Below are positions 11,447 to 24,100 of a stretch of DNA of 64,000 bases, one piece after another. How positions within the stretch are numbered: position 1 is the stretch's first letter; each line of letters opens with the position of its first letter. A program made the translations under genes and the position numbers. The stretch covers positions 10,788,001 to 10,852,000 of the forward strand of contig CP075497.1 in assembly GCA_021613535.1 (NCBI GenBank). Direction: 5' to 3'. This DNA is from Adineta vaga. Lineage: Eukaryota > Rotifera. The notes beneath the pieces are model-generated. The model was given only the letters and a program-made list of their open reading frames with translations, did not search any database and was not told the DNA's origin.

Positions 11447-14400
11447 ATGGGTCCGAAAATTCATGATAGTTCTATTCAACCATCAATGAAGAGTAAGTAA
11501 TCCGAACATCCTTAAAGTATATCTAAGAACTTCAAGGTACGACTTGTTATTTTTGAGTTCTTATCTTATCCTATAAAATAAGAAAAAACTCACATAAAGT
11601 TAGTTAGTCTTTACACTGATAAAAACCTAACGTCATGACTGAATTTGTTCTTCATTGATAACAGAACCCACACCCTACACGAATTTACTGTTTAATTATT
11701 AATTTGCTTTTATAGATATGGTCGATAGAAATCATAAAGGATGGCGACGCGTCGGTCGACATTTTCTACTTCTTCTATGGAAAAATTTCATATTAGCAAA
11801 ACGAATGCCAGTTCGAACATTTCTCGAAATAACATTACCAGTCTTCTTTGGCTTTCTTTTACTTGGTATAAGACATATTGTTAAATCAGAAACATTTACG
11901 GACGATACAATTTTCCAACCATTTTCATTTAATCACTTACCTCCGTCTGAAACAGTTGACGCATCAGTGATTGGTTTTACACCGAATACAACTTTTACTA
12001 TAGATATAATGACAAAAGCTGCTAGAAATCTTGGTTTAACTGGTAAATCAATTGTATATTCTTAGCAAACGAAACTTCTAACTTTTATTTTTAGCACAAG
12101 CTTATGAAAATGAAAGCGCACTTGTAAATGAAATTAATAGAGATATGCCATCATCAATATTTCTTGGAGGTGTTGTATTTACAAATTTAAATCTAACTTC
12201 AAATATTACATATAAAATTCGATTATCTGCAAAATTAAGAAATTCAGGATCAGGGTAAAGATATTTTCGATTAGTTTTCAATTGTATAAAATGAGTTTTT
12301 TGTTCTTGGTATATAGAGGTATTTTTAATGGAGAAAATAATTGGCGAACAAATTTAATGTATCCTGTATTTCCAATTGTTGGACCGAGAAATCGAAATAG
12401 TTCAACTGGCGGAACACCTGGTTAGTTTTCAGATAATTTAATTCGTTCCTTTTTTAAAAAGAGTTTCGTCTTTCTCTTTAGGTTATTATCGCGAAGGTAA
12501 GTGTCTTAATAATAGACCCTTTTTTCTGAATAAATGATTAATTCTTTTTGATCAACATAGGTTTTCTTGCAGTACAACGATCTGTTGATATGGAACTTCT
12601 TAATAAACTTAATCCAACATTTAATTCATCAAATGTCAATATTCAACTTCAACGTTATCCATATCCACCCTATAAGGCAGATAATTTCGTTCTTGTCATA
12701 CAAGTTTGGTTTCCATTTTTACTTGTCATGTCATATATATTCGCAGCTATAAATACAGTTAAAAATATTGTCTATGAAAAAGAAAATGGTTTAAAGGTTA
12801 GACATCTTTGAATAGGAAGCTGAACTCGACTAAGTATTTGCTCATTTGTTTTTTGAATATATTTTAGGTTGCTATGACTATTATGGGTCTTAGTAATTGG
12901 ATTCATTGGGTTTCATGGTTTACACGTTCATTAGTATTTTTACTTATAGCTGATATACTCATAGCTGTTTGTTATATTGTCAAAATTCCAATAAGATCTG
13001 GTGGTTCAATGTCAGTCATTGGTGAATCAGATATTAGTTTAGTTTTCTTTTTCTTATTTACATATTCGATCGCATCAATATGTTTTATGTTTTTACTCAG
13101 TACACTTTTCGATAAAGGTAAAAAGAAATTTTGTAGCATGTTTTCTTTCAATAATCTTTTATTATTTCTTCTATAGCAAATAGTGCTGCTGCGGGTACGG
13201 GTGGTCTATGGTTTCTTTCATATTTACCATATGCATTTATTCAACCACGATATGAAACAATGACTAGAGGTGCAAAGATGGGCACATGTCTTTTACATAA
13301 TATTGGCTTAGCACTTGGTGCACAATTGATCGGCATGTATGAAGGAAAAGGTAAGATTATGATGAATTAATTTATATAAAAACAATGTAAATATGAATCT
13401 AGGTACCGGTTTACAATGGTCAATGTTTAATGAACCAGTATCAGTTGATGATAATCTTACAATGGCTGATGTCATTATAATGTTATATGTTGATGCTCTT
13501 ATCTATCTTGTTCTTGCTTTATATATTGAAAATATTTGGCCTGGTCAATATGGAATACCAAAGTAAGATGAAAATTATATGAATAAGGATAACAATCTTT
13601 GCATAATTCTAGGAGTATATTATATCCATTTACATTGAGCTATTGGCGAGGATATACAAGAGCATCTGTTCAAAAAGTTGATGATGAATTCAATATACAG
13701 AATGGAGATGAATCAAGAAATCCTGATGCTTTTGACGCTGAACCTACTGATAAGGAATTAGGTGTTCAACTTAATAATGTTTCAAAAGTAATTAATTAAA
13801 CAGAAAAAAACACAAAAGATTTAATTGACATTAACTATTCTTTTCTTCTTTAGACTTATTCATTTCTTGTACAAAGACGTCCACCTGTTCATGCTGTTAA
13901 AAATCTCAGTATGAATATCTACAATGGACAGTTAACTGCATTGTTGGGTCATAATGGAGCTGGTAAATCGCATGAATTTTCTTTCGAAATTTCAGCTTTA
14001 TCTCTATTCTAGGAAAGAGTACTACGATATCTATGATTACTGGTAAATATTTTGTTTTTAAAAGATAATTAGTTGATTATTTATTTTAATGAAAGGTTTA
14101 ATTCCACCAACAAGTGGACAAATAATTATCAATGGTTTAGATATTGCAACATCAATGAATGAAGTTCGTAATATTCTTGGTTTATGTCCACAATACAATA
14201 TTCTTTTTGATCAACTGACTGTTCGTGAACATTTAAGATTATTTGCAACAGTAAATAATATCATTCCGATCGACTTTTTTTCTAACTAAGAATTTTTATG
14301 TTTAATCATTTAGCTTAAAGGACATCCACCGAATGACATAGATAATGAAATTAATCGTATGGTTGAAGATTTAATGCTTAGCGACAAATTGGATACACTT

Positions 14401-17400
14401 TCATCGGCTTTATCTGGTGGTAAGATATTCTATATGATAGTTTAGTTTTGCCATTTTTAATACGAAAATAATATAATTCGTAGGTATGAAACGTAAATTA
14501 AGTGTTGGTATTGCATTAATTGCAAATTCAAAAGTCGTTATTTTGGATGAACCAACTAGTGGTAAGAATATAGATTGTATTCGTACAATGTTTATCAATC
14601 ATTTTGATAAATGTATTCTAGGAATGGATCCAGCTGCTCGACGATCAACTTGGGAAATGCTTCAACGTTTTCGTATGGATCGAACAATACTTTTTACTAC
14701 TCATTTTATGGATGAAGCTGATGTTCTTGGTGATCGAGTATATAAACTTGTCTAAATTCTATTCATAGAACTAATCTTCTCTTTTCATTCAATAAAATAG
14801 ATTGCAATTATGGGTGAAGGTCGTGTTCGTTGTTGTGGTTCACCATTCTTCTTAAAAACACGATATGGTATGAAAGATTGATTGAATTGTTTTGTCAAAA
14901 AAAGTAACATCAAGAATATATTTAGGTATTGGTTATCATTTAATTCTATCGAAAGATAGCAATTCTGATGCAACACGAATCTTTCAATTGGTTCAAAATC
15001 ATATTCCACAAGCACGATTAGAATCAGCAATTGGTGCAGAATGTAAATTGTTATTACCACATGGTTCATCGGCTGCTTTTCCGGCGTTATTCGAAGAAAT
15101 TGAAAAAAATAAAACTTCCTTACAGATTTTCAGTATTGGATTATCAGAAACATCAATTGAAGAGGTCTTTATGAAAATGTAAGCAAGAAAAAAAATCGTC
15201 GTTTTCTTCCTGTTAAAAGTTATTTGTTTTTAGTGTGGAAGAAGATGAACCGGACGAAATTATTACTGGAAGCAACTATCAATCAAACAGTCATTCAACT
15301 ACAAGCGATCCTGCGTTAGAATATCTCCCTCAACCCATCGATGTTTTTACGCCACCTGGTATATGAACTTTGTTTTAAGTATATTTAAGTATATATTCAA
15401 TTGTTTTAGGTGTTTTTGATATCGAAATTGTTAAAAATTCAGGATTGATATTGATGTGTCAACAATTCTATGCATTATTATTGAAACGTATAGTTAATTC
15501 ATTGAGAAATTATCTTGTTTTATTTTCTGCTCTATTACCATTTCTATTCGTTGTTATTTCATTAATTATTGAACAACAAATACCAAAACCAGGTGATAGT
15601 CCTCCATTACTTATGTCATTTGATCGATATGAGAAAACAAATGCACCTTATACATATGATCGAAATGCGAATCTTTCCATGGATTTTATTCGTTCATACG
15701 AAAACTATCTTCAAAAATCACCCAAAACGCCGAATTTAATTGATTTAACAATCCATAGTACTCAACCATGTCGTGACGAAAAAGTTAAAGATGTTGTTAC
15801 ATATTTAGCTTGTATTGGTAAACGAAGTTTACTTGAATTATCTGATCGATATTTGATTGGAGCAGATGTACAAATAAATTCTTCTATAAATGGATTAGAT
15901 ATTATTGGATTGTTTAATAATCAACCTTATCATATACTTCCATTAAGTTTAAATTCAATTACCAATACATTATTAAAACAATATTCCTCGCCTACAATGG
16001 TCAATAGTACAATTCATGTTGTAAATCATCCGGTAAACTGATAGAAACTTGCTATGCTTTTCATGATGTTTAATTTGTTGTTTTTTTTTTCAGTTACCAC
16101 GTTCATTAACAGAAGCAATTACTGATTTTCAATCGCAACAATTTTTTGGTTTTCGAATGGCATCTAGTATTGTATTTGGTTTCGGATTCTTAATGGCAGC
16201 CTATGCTGTATTTTTAATTAAAGAACGAGTGTCTAAAGCAAAACATTTACAATTTTTAAGTGGAGCTAATGCATTTACGTTTTGGTTTAGTACATTTATT
16301 TGGGATTTGATCTATTATATTTTTGCTACTGCATTAATTTTTTTTATTTGGACAATATTTTATCATGCAGCTGAATCAGTTAAAGATGATCTGGAAGTTT
16401 TTTTAACTGGTAGTCGTTTAGGATATACTATTTTGTTATATGTTATGTATGGATTTTCACACATTCCAATGACTTATCTACTTTCGTATATTTTTCAAAT
16501 TCCAGCTAGTGGTTTTGCTTGGATTACAATTATTAATATAATTACAAGTACGTATTTTCAATTCTGTTTTCAATGAAGAAAAAAATCTTCCTTCTCTTTT
16601 CCAGGTCAAGCAACACTTCTTGCAATTGTAATTCTTTCTATTCCACAACTTGAATTACTAGATGTATCTAATATTCTTGAATGGATTTTTCTGATTCTGT
16701 TTCCAAATTATTGTCTTGGTCAAGGTCTTAATGATATTTATCAAAATTCATTTCTAAATAAACTTTGTGAACCTTTAATACCCTTTTGTGCTATTGCACC
16801 AAATCCATGTTGTAAAGGTATGTACTTCATTTTCAAAATGAAATTTTTCACTTCACGAACGTCTTCGTTTTTTGCTTAACTAAAACAGATACTTGTGGTA
16901 CGAATTGTGTTGTTTATACAAGTAATTATTTAAGTTGGGAAAAACCTGGTGTTGGTCGTTATGTTGCATTTATGGCTATTCAATCTGTTGTTACTTTTGC
17001 CATTCTTCTTCTACATGATATGCAAATGTTTTCCAAACTTTGGTTTTTTATTCGTCATCGTCTTTTTAATAATCGAACTTACGTACAATTCGATAATACT
17101 ACAGAATATACAACCAATGATGCAATATCAGCAGTTGTACCGCATATTGATCATATTCAAGTTGTAGCAACGAATGAAGATGAAGATGTTAAAGCAGAAG
17201 CAGAACGAATTCAAAATACAGACCATTTTGAACTGATACAGACAGATGTTTTTGTTTTAAATCGAGTTGAAAAGATTTATAATGGAGTATTTCATGCTGT
17301 TGATCAGTTATCTGTAGGAGTTAAACATGGTGAATGTTTTGGATTATTAGGTGTCAATGGAGCGTAAGTGTAAGATTTGTAGCATAAGAAAAGTGATTGT

Positions 17401-18386
17401 TCTGTTTATTCTAGTGGAAAAACAACGACATTTAAAATGATTACTGGTGATGAAACAGTTGATGCAGGTTCAATTATTCTTGATTCAATTAATTTAAGTC
17501 AAGATATGCGAAGTGCTCAACAACGTATGGGTTATTGTCCACAATTTGATGCTTTAATTGATCTATTAACTGGTGAAGAGACACTTTATATGTTTGCTCG
17601 TTTACGTGGTGTACATGAACATTTAATTCCTCAAATAGTTAATGCATTAATTGAATTGATGAATTTAAGAAAACATGCAAGAAAACCAGTTTATGCTTAT
17701 AGTGGAGGAAATAAACGTAAATTATCAGCTGCTGTTGCACTTATTGGTGATCCATCGATTATTTTTCTTGATGAACCAACAACAGGCATGGATCCAAAAG
17801 CACGACGACATTTTTGGAATGCTATTGCACAATGTCGTGATCATGGAAAGCCGATTATTTTAACCAGTCATTCTATGGAAGAATGTGAAGCTCTATGTAC
17901 ACGTTTAGCTATTATGGTTAATGGTCGATTCAAATGTTTAGGAAGTATTCAACATTTAAAATCAAAATTTGGCGCTGGTAAATAAGATAATCTTCTCATA
18001 TCGTTTTGTTTTCTCGTTATGTTTACATTTGTTTAGGTTATACACTGATAGCGAAATTGAAAGTATTCGATGGAAATCGTGTTAATGGATTTTATTCAGT
18101 GATTCGAAATAAATTTCCACATAGTGAATTAAAAGAAGCCTATGAAGGTTTTGCACATATTCATATAAACGAACCTGACCTATCATTAGCTGCACTTTTT
18201 CGTGTTATTGAATCATGTAAACAAACATATGAAATTGAAAATTATACAGTTAGTCAAACTACATTAGAACAAGTCTTTCTAAATTTTGCACGAAGTCAAC
18301 TTGATCCCGATGAACTACGTCGTCGTATGCGTACGGAAAACAGTTGTACGAGCAAAGTGACTGCATTTTGTGGATCATTATGTTAA
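11447..18386 (+). CDS. ABCA3: ABCA3-type lipid transporter (25 exons)
   Basis: Exons join from 11447-11492 through 11716-12042, 12095-12254, 12317-12420, 12482-12496, 12561-12796 and on to 18037-18386, giving 1787 residues in phase. It is a full ABC-A transporter: TM helix near the start ([13 protein letters not shown]), large extracellular loop, a six-helix domain, NBD1 (Walker [10 protein letters not shown], signature LSGGMKRKLS, Walker [15 protein letters not shown]-loop TTHFMDEAD), a second membrane domain, NBD2 (Walker A GVNGAGKTT, signature [10 protein letters not shown], Walker [15 protein letters not shown]-loop TSHSMEE). Order and motifs such as [15 protein letters not shown] and NNQPYH agree best with ABCA3. 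ABCA transporters move phospholipids or sterols across membranes of secretory organelles. A 15-nt exon (12482-12496) and a 30-nt exon (14013-14042, Walker A) are required by phase and conservation. Exon 1 is inferred from a short in-phase ATG exon; a start at 11718 is the alternative. Confidence 0.92.
12482..12496 (+). other. 15-nt microexon of the ABCA gene
   Basis: GTTATTATCGCGAAG is flanked by ag and gt. Joined in phase 1 it encodes the GYYREG part of the conserved PGYxREGFLAVQ motif. Without it the frame and the motif are both lost, so the exon is well supported. Confidence 0.85.
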
Positions 18387-19546
18387 CAAAAATAAGCGGA
18401 TATAGATTTTATTTTTATACATATGTATTTTGAATATTATCTTTATAATCTATTGTTTTTTTCTGTGTGCTTTTTTTTCTCTAAACAAATAATTAATTGA
18501 TGTTCTTATATAAAAACAAAACAATGAAATCGTTAGCTCATATGATAAGAGAAAAGATAATGATAAAGACAGATTTGATAGATTGATTAGCTGACATCGA
18601 AGTTTTTTTTTTCTCGAACATATGGTTACATTGAAGTGTGTGTGAATGAAACATGTACATCCACTTGAAAGGTTGTCAAAAACAAGTTTGATAGCTGTAT
18701 ATACATATATAATGAAAGCTGTCATTAAAGTTTGTTCTCTTTTGAAAATGATCTATTGGTATTATAACGTTCACGAAAAAAAAGTTCAAACAAAACTGAT
18801 CCCATCAAGATCAGTAAGCATTGGCATTTAATTTCTCGGACAGGTGGACAAATGTCTCATACATTAATTTTGTTCAAAGCGAAACTAAAAACGACACAAT
18901 ATAAAAGAAGTATGAAGAGTGTATGCACGTTTCCTATTGTCTTCTTTCTTTTTCTTCTACTTCTTTTTTTTTCATCGTCTGAATGTAAGAAGAATTATTT
19001 TTTAATTTGTGGTCAGCAGAAGGTTCATTCGGAACAACACAGAACACATATCAAGATGAGACACGCGTCGCACTTTTCCTATAGACGACGAAGGTCAATG
19101 TCCGGGCATATAATGCGTGCTGCCGCTTCCCGTCTGTGGAAGTTTCTCATCATTTTTTTATGTGTGTCTTAAATTAACGTTTCTCTCTCCCTCTTTTTTT
19201 TGTGTTCCCTTTGTCCTATCAATGTGCATTGAGAGTGCGTGTGTGCCACCTCTCTTGAAATGAATGGACAGAGGCGAGCGCGTGCTGACCATCTGCCGCC
19301 GTGTTTTCCATGTTTTTGCAGACAACGACGACGACGACGGCGACGATGTCGACGACGAGAGAAAAAAAATGAAAAGAACGAATGCATTTGTCCAAGCATA
19401 CGTAACGCAGTAATGGGAATAGAGAGAATGAAAGGGAGAGAGAGAGAGAATAGGAAGTAGACACCCTGTTTAATGATATAGCAGACACACATTTCGTACA
19501 TTGATTCTTTTATTCTAGATTTATCCTGGTTAACATCATCACCATC
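18387..19546. other. Intergenic between ABCA and FLYWCH genes
   Basis: About 1.2 kb. Roughly 19040-19350 is clearly richer in G+C and CpG than its surroundings (CGA/GCG-rich), followed by GA repeats at 19435-19450. Overlapping open frames on both strands here are Arg-rich products of that composition and match nothing I know. It probably holds promoter and 5' UTR of the FLYWCH gene; a pyrimidine-rich acceptor AG at 19518 lies 28 nt before its ATG. Confidence 0.5.
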
Positions 19547-21155
19547 ATGATAGAGGAACAAGCAAATGAAAATTTAAATCCAACTTCTTTCAGCAAGTAC
19601 GTGTTTTCCTTACACTTAATCCCTTGATATTCTGTTTTTATATTTTCTCGAAAGAGTTACATATGTATGATACGTGTTTGTATATGTTATTGTTGTTTTC
19701 GGAACGCACATGGACAAATTGTATAATCACTGCATACGGTGTATACAATGTTTTGTTCTCGAAGCACACCATACATATATAGACATGCCGCATAAAAGAA
19801 AAGACCATTCTTAGTCTTCTTTTTCATTTTACATATATACATACATTTACATCTGCACACATCTAAACTATTTTCGTAAGATTAGAATACATAGTTTAAA
19901 TATGAATAAGTGAGAAAGAGACAAAATATTTGAATCGATTTTTCTCTAATTAAAAATTGTTTTTTATTCATCTTTTTTAGGCTCGATGTTCTTGCAGAAT
20001 TAGCATCGAGTCAAAAACCGATTGTTAATGATACATCGATAAAAGAAGAATTGGAAACATCAATTGATGAAACAAATCTCTCATTATCAACATCATCATT
20101 AAATTCCAGTATTAAAAGTGAGGAAACAATCTCAACTAATGAAAATATAAATCCAACATTGTCACCAACATTTGTTCTTAAAACAACACAAAAAGGCAAA
20201 CCATGTATTTTACTTGATGGCCATAGATATAAACATCGACGTGATAATCTCGATGGTTCAATGTCATGGACATGTACACAGTAAGTTCAGTTTCTTTTCA
20301 CATTAATTCTTTATTCGATTTGTTGTTTTGTTTAGTGAATTGTGTAGTGCAAGTGTACGAACATTTGGTGAACGGGTTGTTCGTCGTAATGATGATCATT
20401 TACATGGACGTACATTACGTGTTGATCCTCAACAAGAATTTCTATCTCGTTTGAAGAAACGTGCTGCTGAAGATACGGTCACTATTCCAAGAATCTATGA
20501 TGAAGAATTAGCACGATCTGTTGACGAACATTCACCTGAAATACGTTCACATTTACCATCATTCTCTTCAGTTAAATCAACATTATATCGTCATCGACAA
20601 CGTGGTCAACGTAATCAAGCATCAAAATTAATGAAAACTGAATTTAATATTGATTGTAAATCTTCATCAATAAATTCATCATCAAATTCAAGTGGATGGA
20701 ATACATTACCACCTAAAAAACGACCATTAACAATCAATGTTGATTGTTTACCAACACCAAGTCCATCTTCTTGTTGTTCGTCATCATCATTTTCTTATTT
20801 ATCATCTGAAAGTCAACATGGTGAAAAACGAAGAAAATATTCTTCTTCTTCATCATCATCATCATCATCAACAACAACAACAGCAACGTGTACTGAAGAG
20901 ATGAATAATAATAGTTCGACAACGAATAACACTAATAACAATCCTAGTGCTCAAATGGCTGTTGCTGCTGCACTTGAATCTCAACAACTGATTGCTAAAT
21001 TTCTTTCCAATCCATATAATCTTCTATTGGCACAGAATTATTTTGCCAAGTATTCAACAACATTTGCCGATAATCCACATTTTATGCTTATGCATGCTTA
21101 TGCCTTAGTATTATCTAGTCTTCAACATCAACAACAACAACAACAACTTATGTGA
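19547..21155 (+). CDS. FLYWCH zinc-finger nuclear protein, MULE-transposase-like N-terminus (3 exons)
   Basis: Exons 19547-19596, 19981-20280 and 20336-21155 give 389 residues. Residues about 75-140 form a FLYWCH zinc finger: a TTQKGKPCILLDGHRYKH start, a MSWTCT strand, then C-x-A and a HLHG ending supply the Cys2His2 ligands. The following region (LSRLKKRAAEDTV, EIRSHLPSFSSVKSTLYRHR) matches the helical segment that follows FLYWCH in Mutator-like (MULE) transposases and their domesticated relatives. After that the protein is Ser-, Asn- and Gln-rich, and it ends in a hydrophobic helix and poly-Gln with no transposase catalytic domain. A DNA-binding regulatory role is likely but the target is unknown. 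The long first intron (19597-19980) is unusual for this window. Confidence 0.75.
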
Positions 21156-24100
21156 TACCTTTTCTTTTTTACTTTAGCCGTATGTCAGATCATTTTCTCT
21201 GTGGTTGTTGTATTCAGTCACGTTTACTTTTTTTTTACTTTTTTTTGTTGTTGTTGTTGTTCGTTTCTTTTCTTCCTTCTTGGGCGGTGAGCAGTCGTAT
21301 TTATGTGCGTTGTTCGCGATCTTTTTTTTTTGTTTATATGTGTCGAACTTTTAGACACGCAGATAAACATGTCATTTCATTGTTTCTTTCTTTCTTTGTT
21401 GTTACTATTATTATTATTATTATTGTTCCTCTTGGTGTTGTTCTCTTCATTTACCTAGTCATCTGAACGTATGATGTGTATGTTTGTATTGTGCTATTTA
21501 TTTTCCATGATTGATGCATTCATTCCATAAACTTTATGTGTGCCTTTTGTTTTTCGTTAGATTTCTTTTTCTCTCTCTCTCTCTGTGCCTATCATCCGAG
21601 CGGATATTCCTTATGTTTTGCTCAAACAAATTCATTTTTTTTGCTGTCGTCAGATATATTAAAAAAAGTCTAAAAGTTAAAAATATGAAACCATTTGTCT
21701 GTTAGGATGATTAGATCCGCCTTGATTTTATTGCTTTTTTGACAACGACAGGAAATGATAGTCATTTCTCAAAAAAAAAAGAAAACGCTAAGAACATGAA
21801 AAGACACAATTCATTGAGAATTTCTTCTGCCGAAACATAAAAGTTAGAGAGAGAGAGAATTATAAAGACTAAAACACACGCATGTATGCATGTTCTCTCG
21901 AACGGAAATACAAATGACATCGATCGGATCGAAACAGAACAACAAAAGGGGAAATAGCAGGCAACCAACAATGAATATTTCAAACGACTAAAAGCTATGA
22001 GAGTAGTTTGTTGGAATATAAAATTATTATTTATGGAAAAAAGAATGAGAAAGAAATGACAATATATTTGATCTAATAGTTGAAGATCAAGTTCATTTTT
22101 TCTTCCTTTAGTGTATATATATATATATATATTTGCGGAATAAATTTAAAATCAATAAATACTATTGGCATAATGATATTATTTCTTCCGCTAACATTCA
22201 GTTTTCTGCTTCAATGTTTTCATGTCTTCATTGATATTTTATCATGCTTCTTTTCTGTTTGGTATAACAAATTGCTCATTTAGAAGAAAGAAGTGACTAA
22301 CATCGATTTTCTTTTTTTTCATTTGAAATTTGTTCAGAAACATAAATTTTCTATTTCAATTAACGTCATTTTTCTCTAGAGTAGTATTAAATAAAATATT
22401 TATTTGACAAGTTTATTAAGAGAAAAAAGAATTTCAATCCTTGATATTTATATTCATTTGATGAAGATACATGTATATGTAATTGAAGTGTACATTTATT
22501 GCGTAAAAGTCATTTGTCGAAATATTTTTTTCGAGTATTATAATCTTTATTTATTGAATAAGTAGATTAACTATGTATGTTTTCCGGTTTAACATAAAGA
22601 TCTTTTCCTTTTATTATCTATATGTGAATATATGTGTATAAACGTTTGTCAAGTATTGCGTCAATAAGCTCTTGCTTGATTCCGATCTAATTAGATATTG
22701 ATTAGCTGAAGCTGATGTGTATGCATAAGACAGAGAGAGAGAGAGAAAAGGGGGAAGAAGAACGCTCGACCAAGCGTACTTGCTTGTCTACTGCCGTCAT
22801 GCATTCGATACAACGAACAGTAGGATGCAGCATATAGTTTAGTAGACGATGTAACTGAATGAATAGATAGGCGAAGCAAAAATAGCAAGAAAGACAGAGA
22901 GATTCATACACAGCAGTGAAAAACCAGGGAATGATGGAAGCGATTACACATGAAGACAGTACAGAAAAAAAAGGGAGGAAGGACTGATGTGACAGAGATA
23001 AAGGAGAAAGAAACTTGAGTTTGGATGCTATTAGAAAATTGAACGAACGCACGCATCTATGTCTGAAGACGAATGAACGAAAGAAAGCGCGCGTGCTTTG
23101 AACAAAAGCGATGTAACATTACATTACTGTTGTTGTTTTTGTTGATGTTAGAAAAGAAAGGGACAAGAGACAAGGAAACATTTTCTTTCTCGTTTCTATC
23201 TCTCTCTCCCTCTCATTTCTCTCTTCTTCTTTCTCAACTCTATAACCATTTGTCAAAAGATTAAGTAAGAAAAATATCATTATGATTTAATAGTTCCATG
23301 CAAAAATGACGAAGTTTTTTATTTGTAAAGTGTGTGAAACAAAAACTATGTGTAGAGAGACAAAAAATGTGCTAATTGATTATTTATTTATGAGACCAAG
23401 TTTAAACAGGGAATAAATAACAGAGGAAAAGAAGGAAAAAAAAAGAAATCCGAACGAGTATACTATGAGTTAACAGAGTTGATTTGGGAAAGCTACAGTC
23501 GATCGATGTATGTGCGTGTCTACAAATGACAATAATGATCATCATGCACAGATATATACTTCTTATTTCTTTATATCAATAAACAATTTCATTTAGAATT
23601 ATATATGTATATTGTTAGATTACGTGCAGTTTACTAAAGAAAAAAAAACTTATTGTTCATTATCATGATAATATAATATCAAATAAAAGAAGGTAATACA
23701 TATGGTTTTTTGTTATTATTCAGTAAAAGAAATTCTCTTTTAGATCGATAATAGTTTGAAAAAACATAATTGAATATTTTGAGAAAACAAAGCCAATAGA
23801 AGAGATATTTTTTTTATTAATAATAGCATCCGTTAAACTAATGCAATAGAGATACAGAACAGGGAAGAAAGCTTCCGTGCACACGCATCGACGTTCATTT
23901 TTTTCACACTAAATTTCTTCCGGTTTCCTTTTCCCATTAATATAAACAGGCACAACTTCTATTCAAGCATTAGAAAGATAGGTGAATAGACGTGTTCATT
24001 TCAAAATATAATGATCCATACACATGAATTCTTCGAGTTTTTCTTCTTCTTATGTTTCTCTAATCTATATTTAAATAGCTCGATTGTTCGATGTAATCAT

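Noticed and set aside
13961-14042. Apparent truncation of the ABCA NBD1 Walker A
   Set aside because: Two small introns flank a 30-nt exon; splicing gives an intact [10 protein letters not shown] motif.
19219-19561. Arg-rich frames on both strands
   Set aside because: Composition artefact of CGA repeats; overlapping frames on both strands and no family match.
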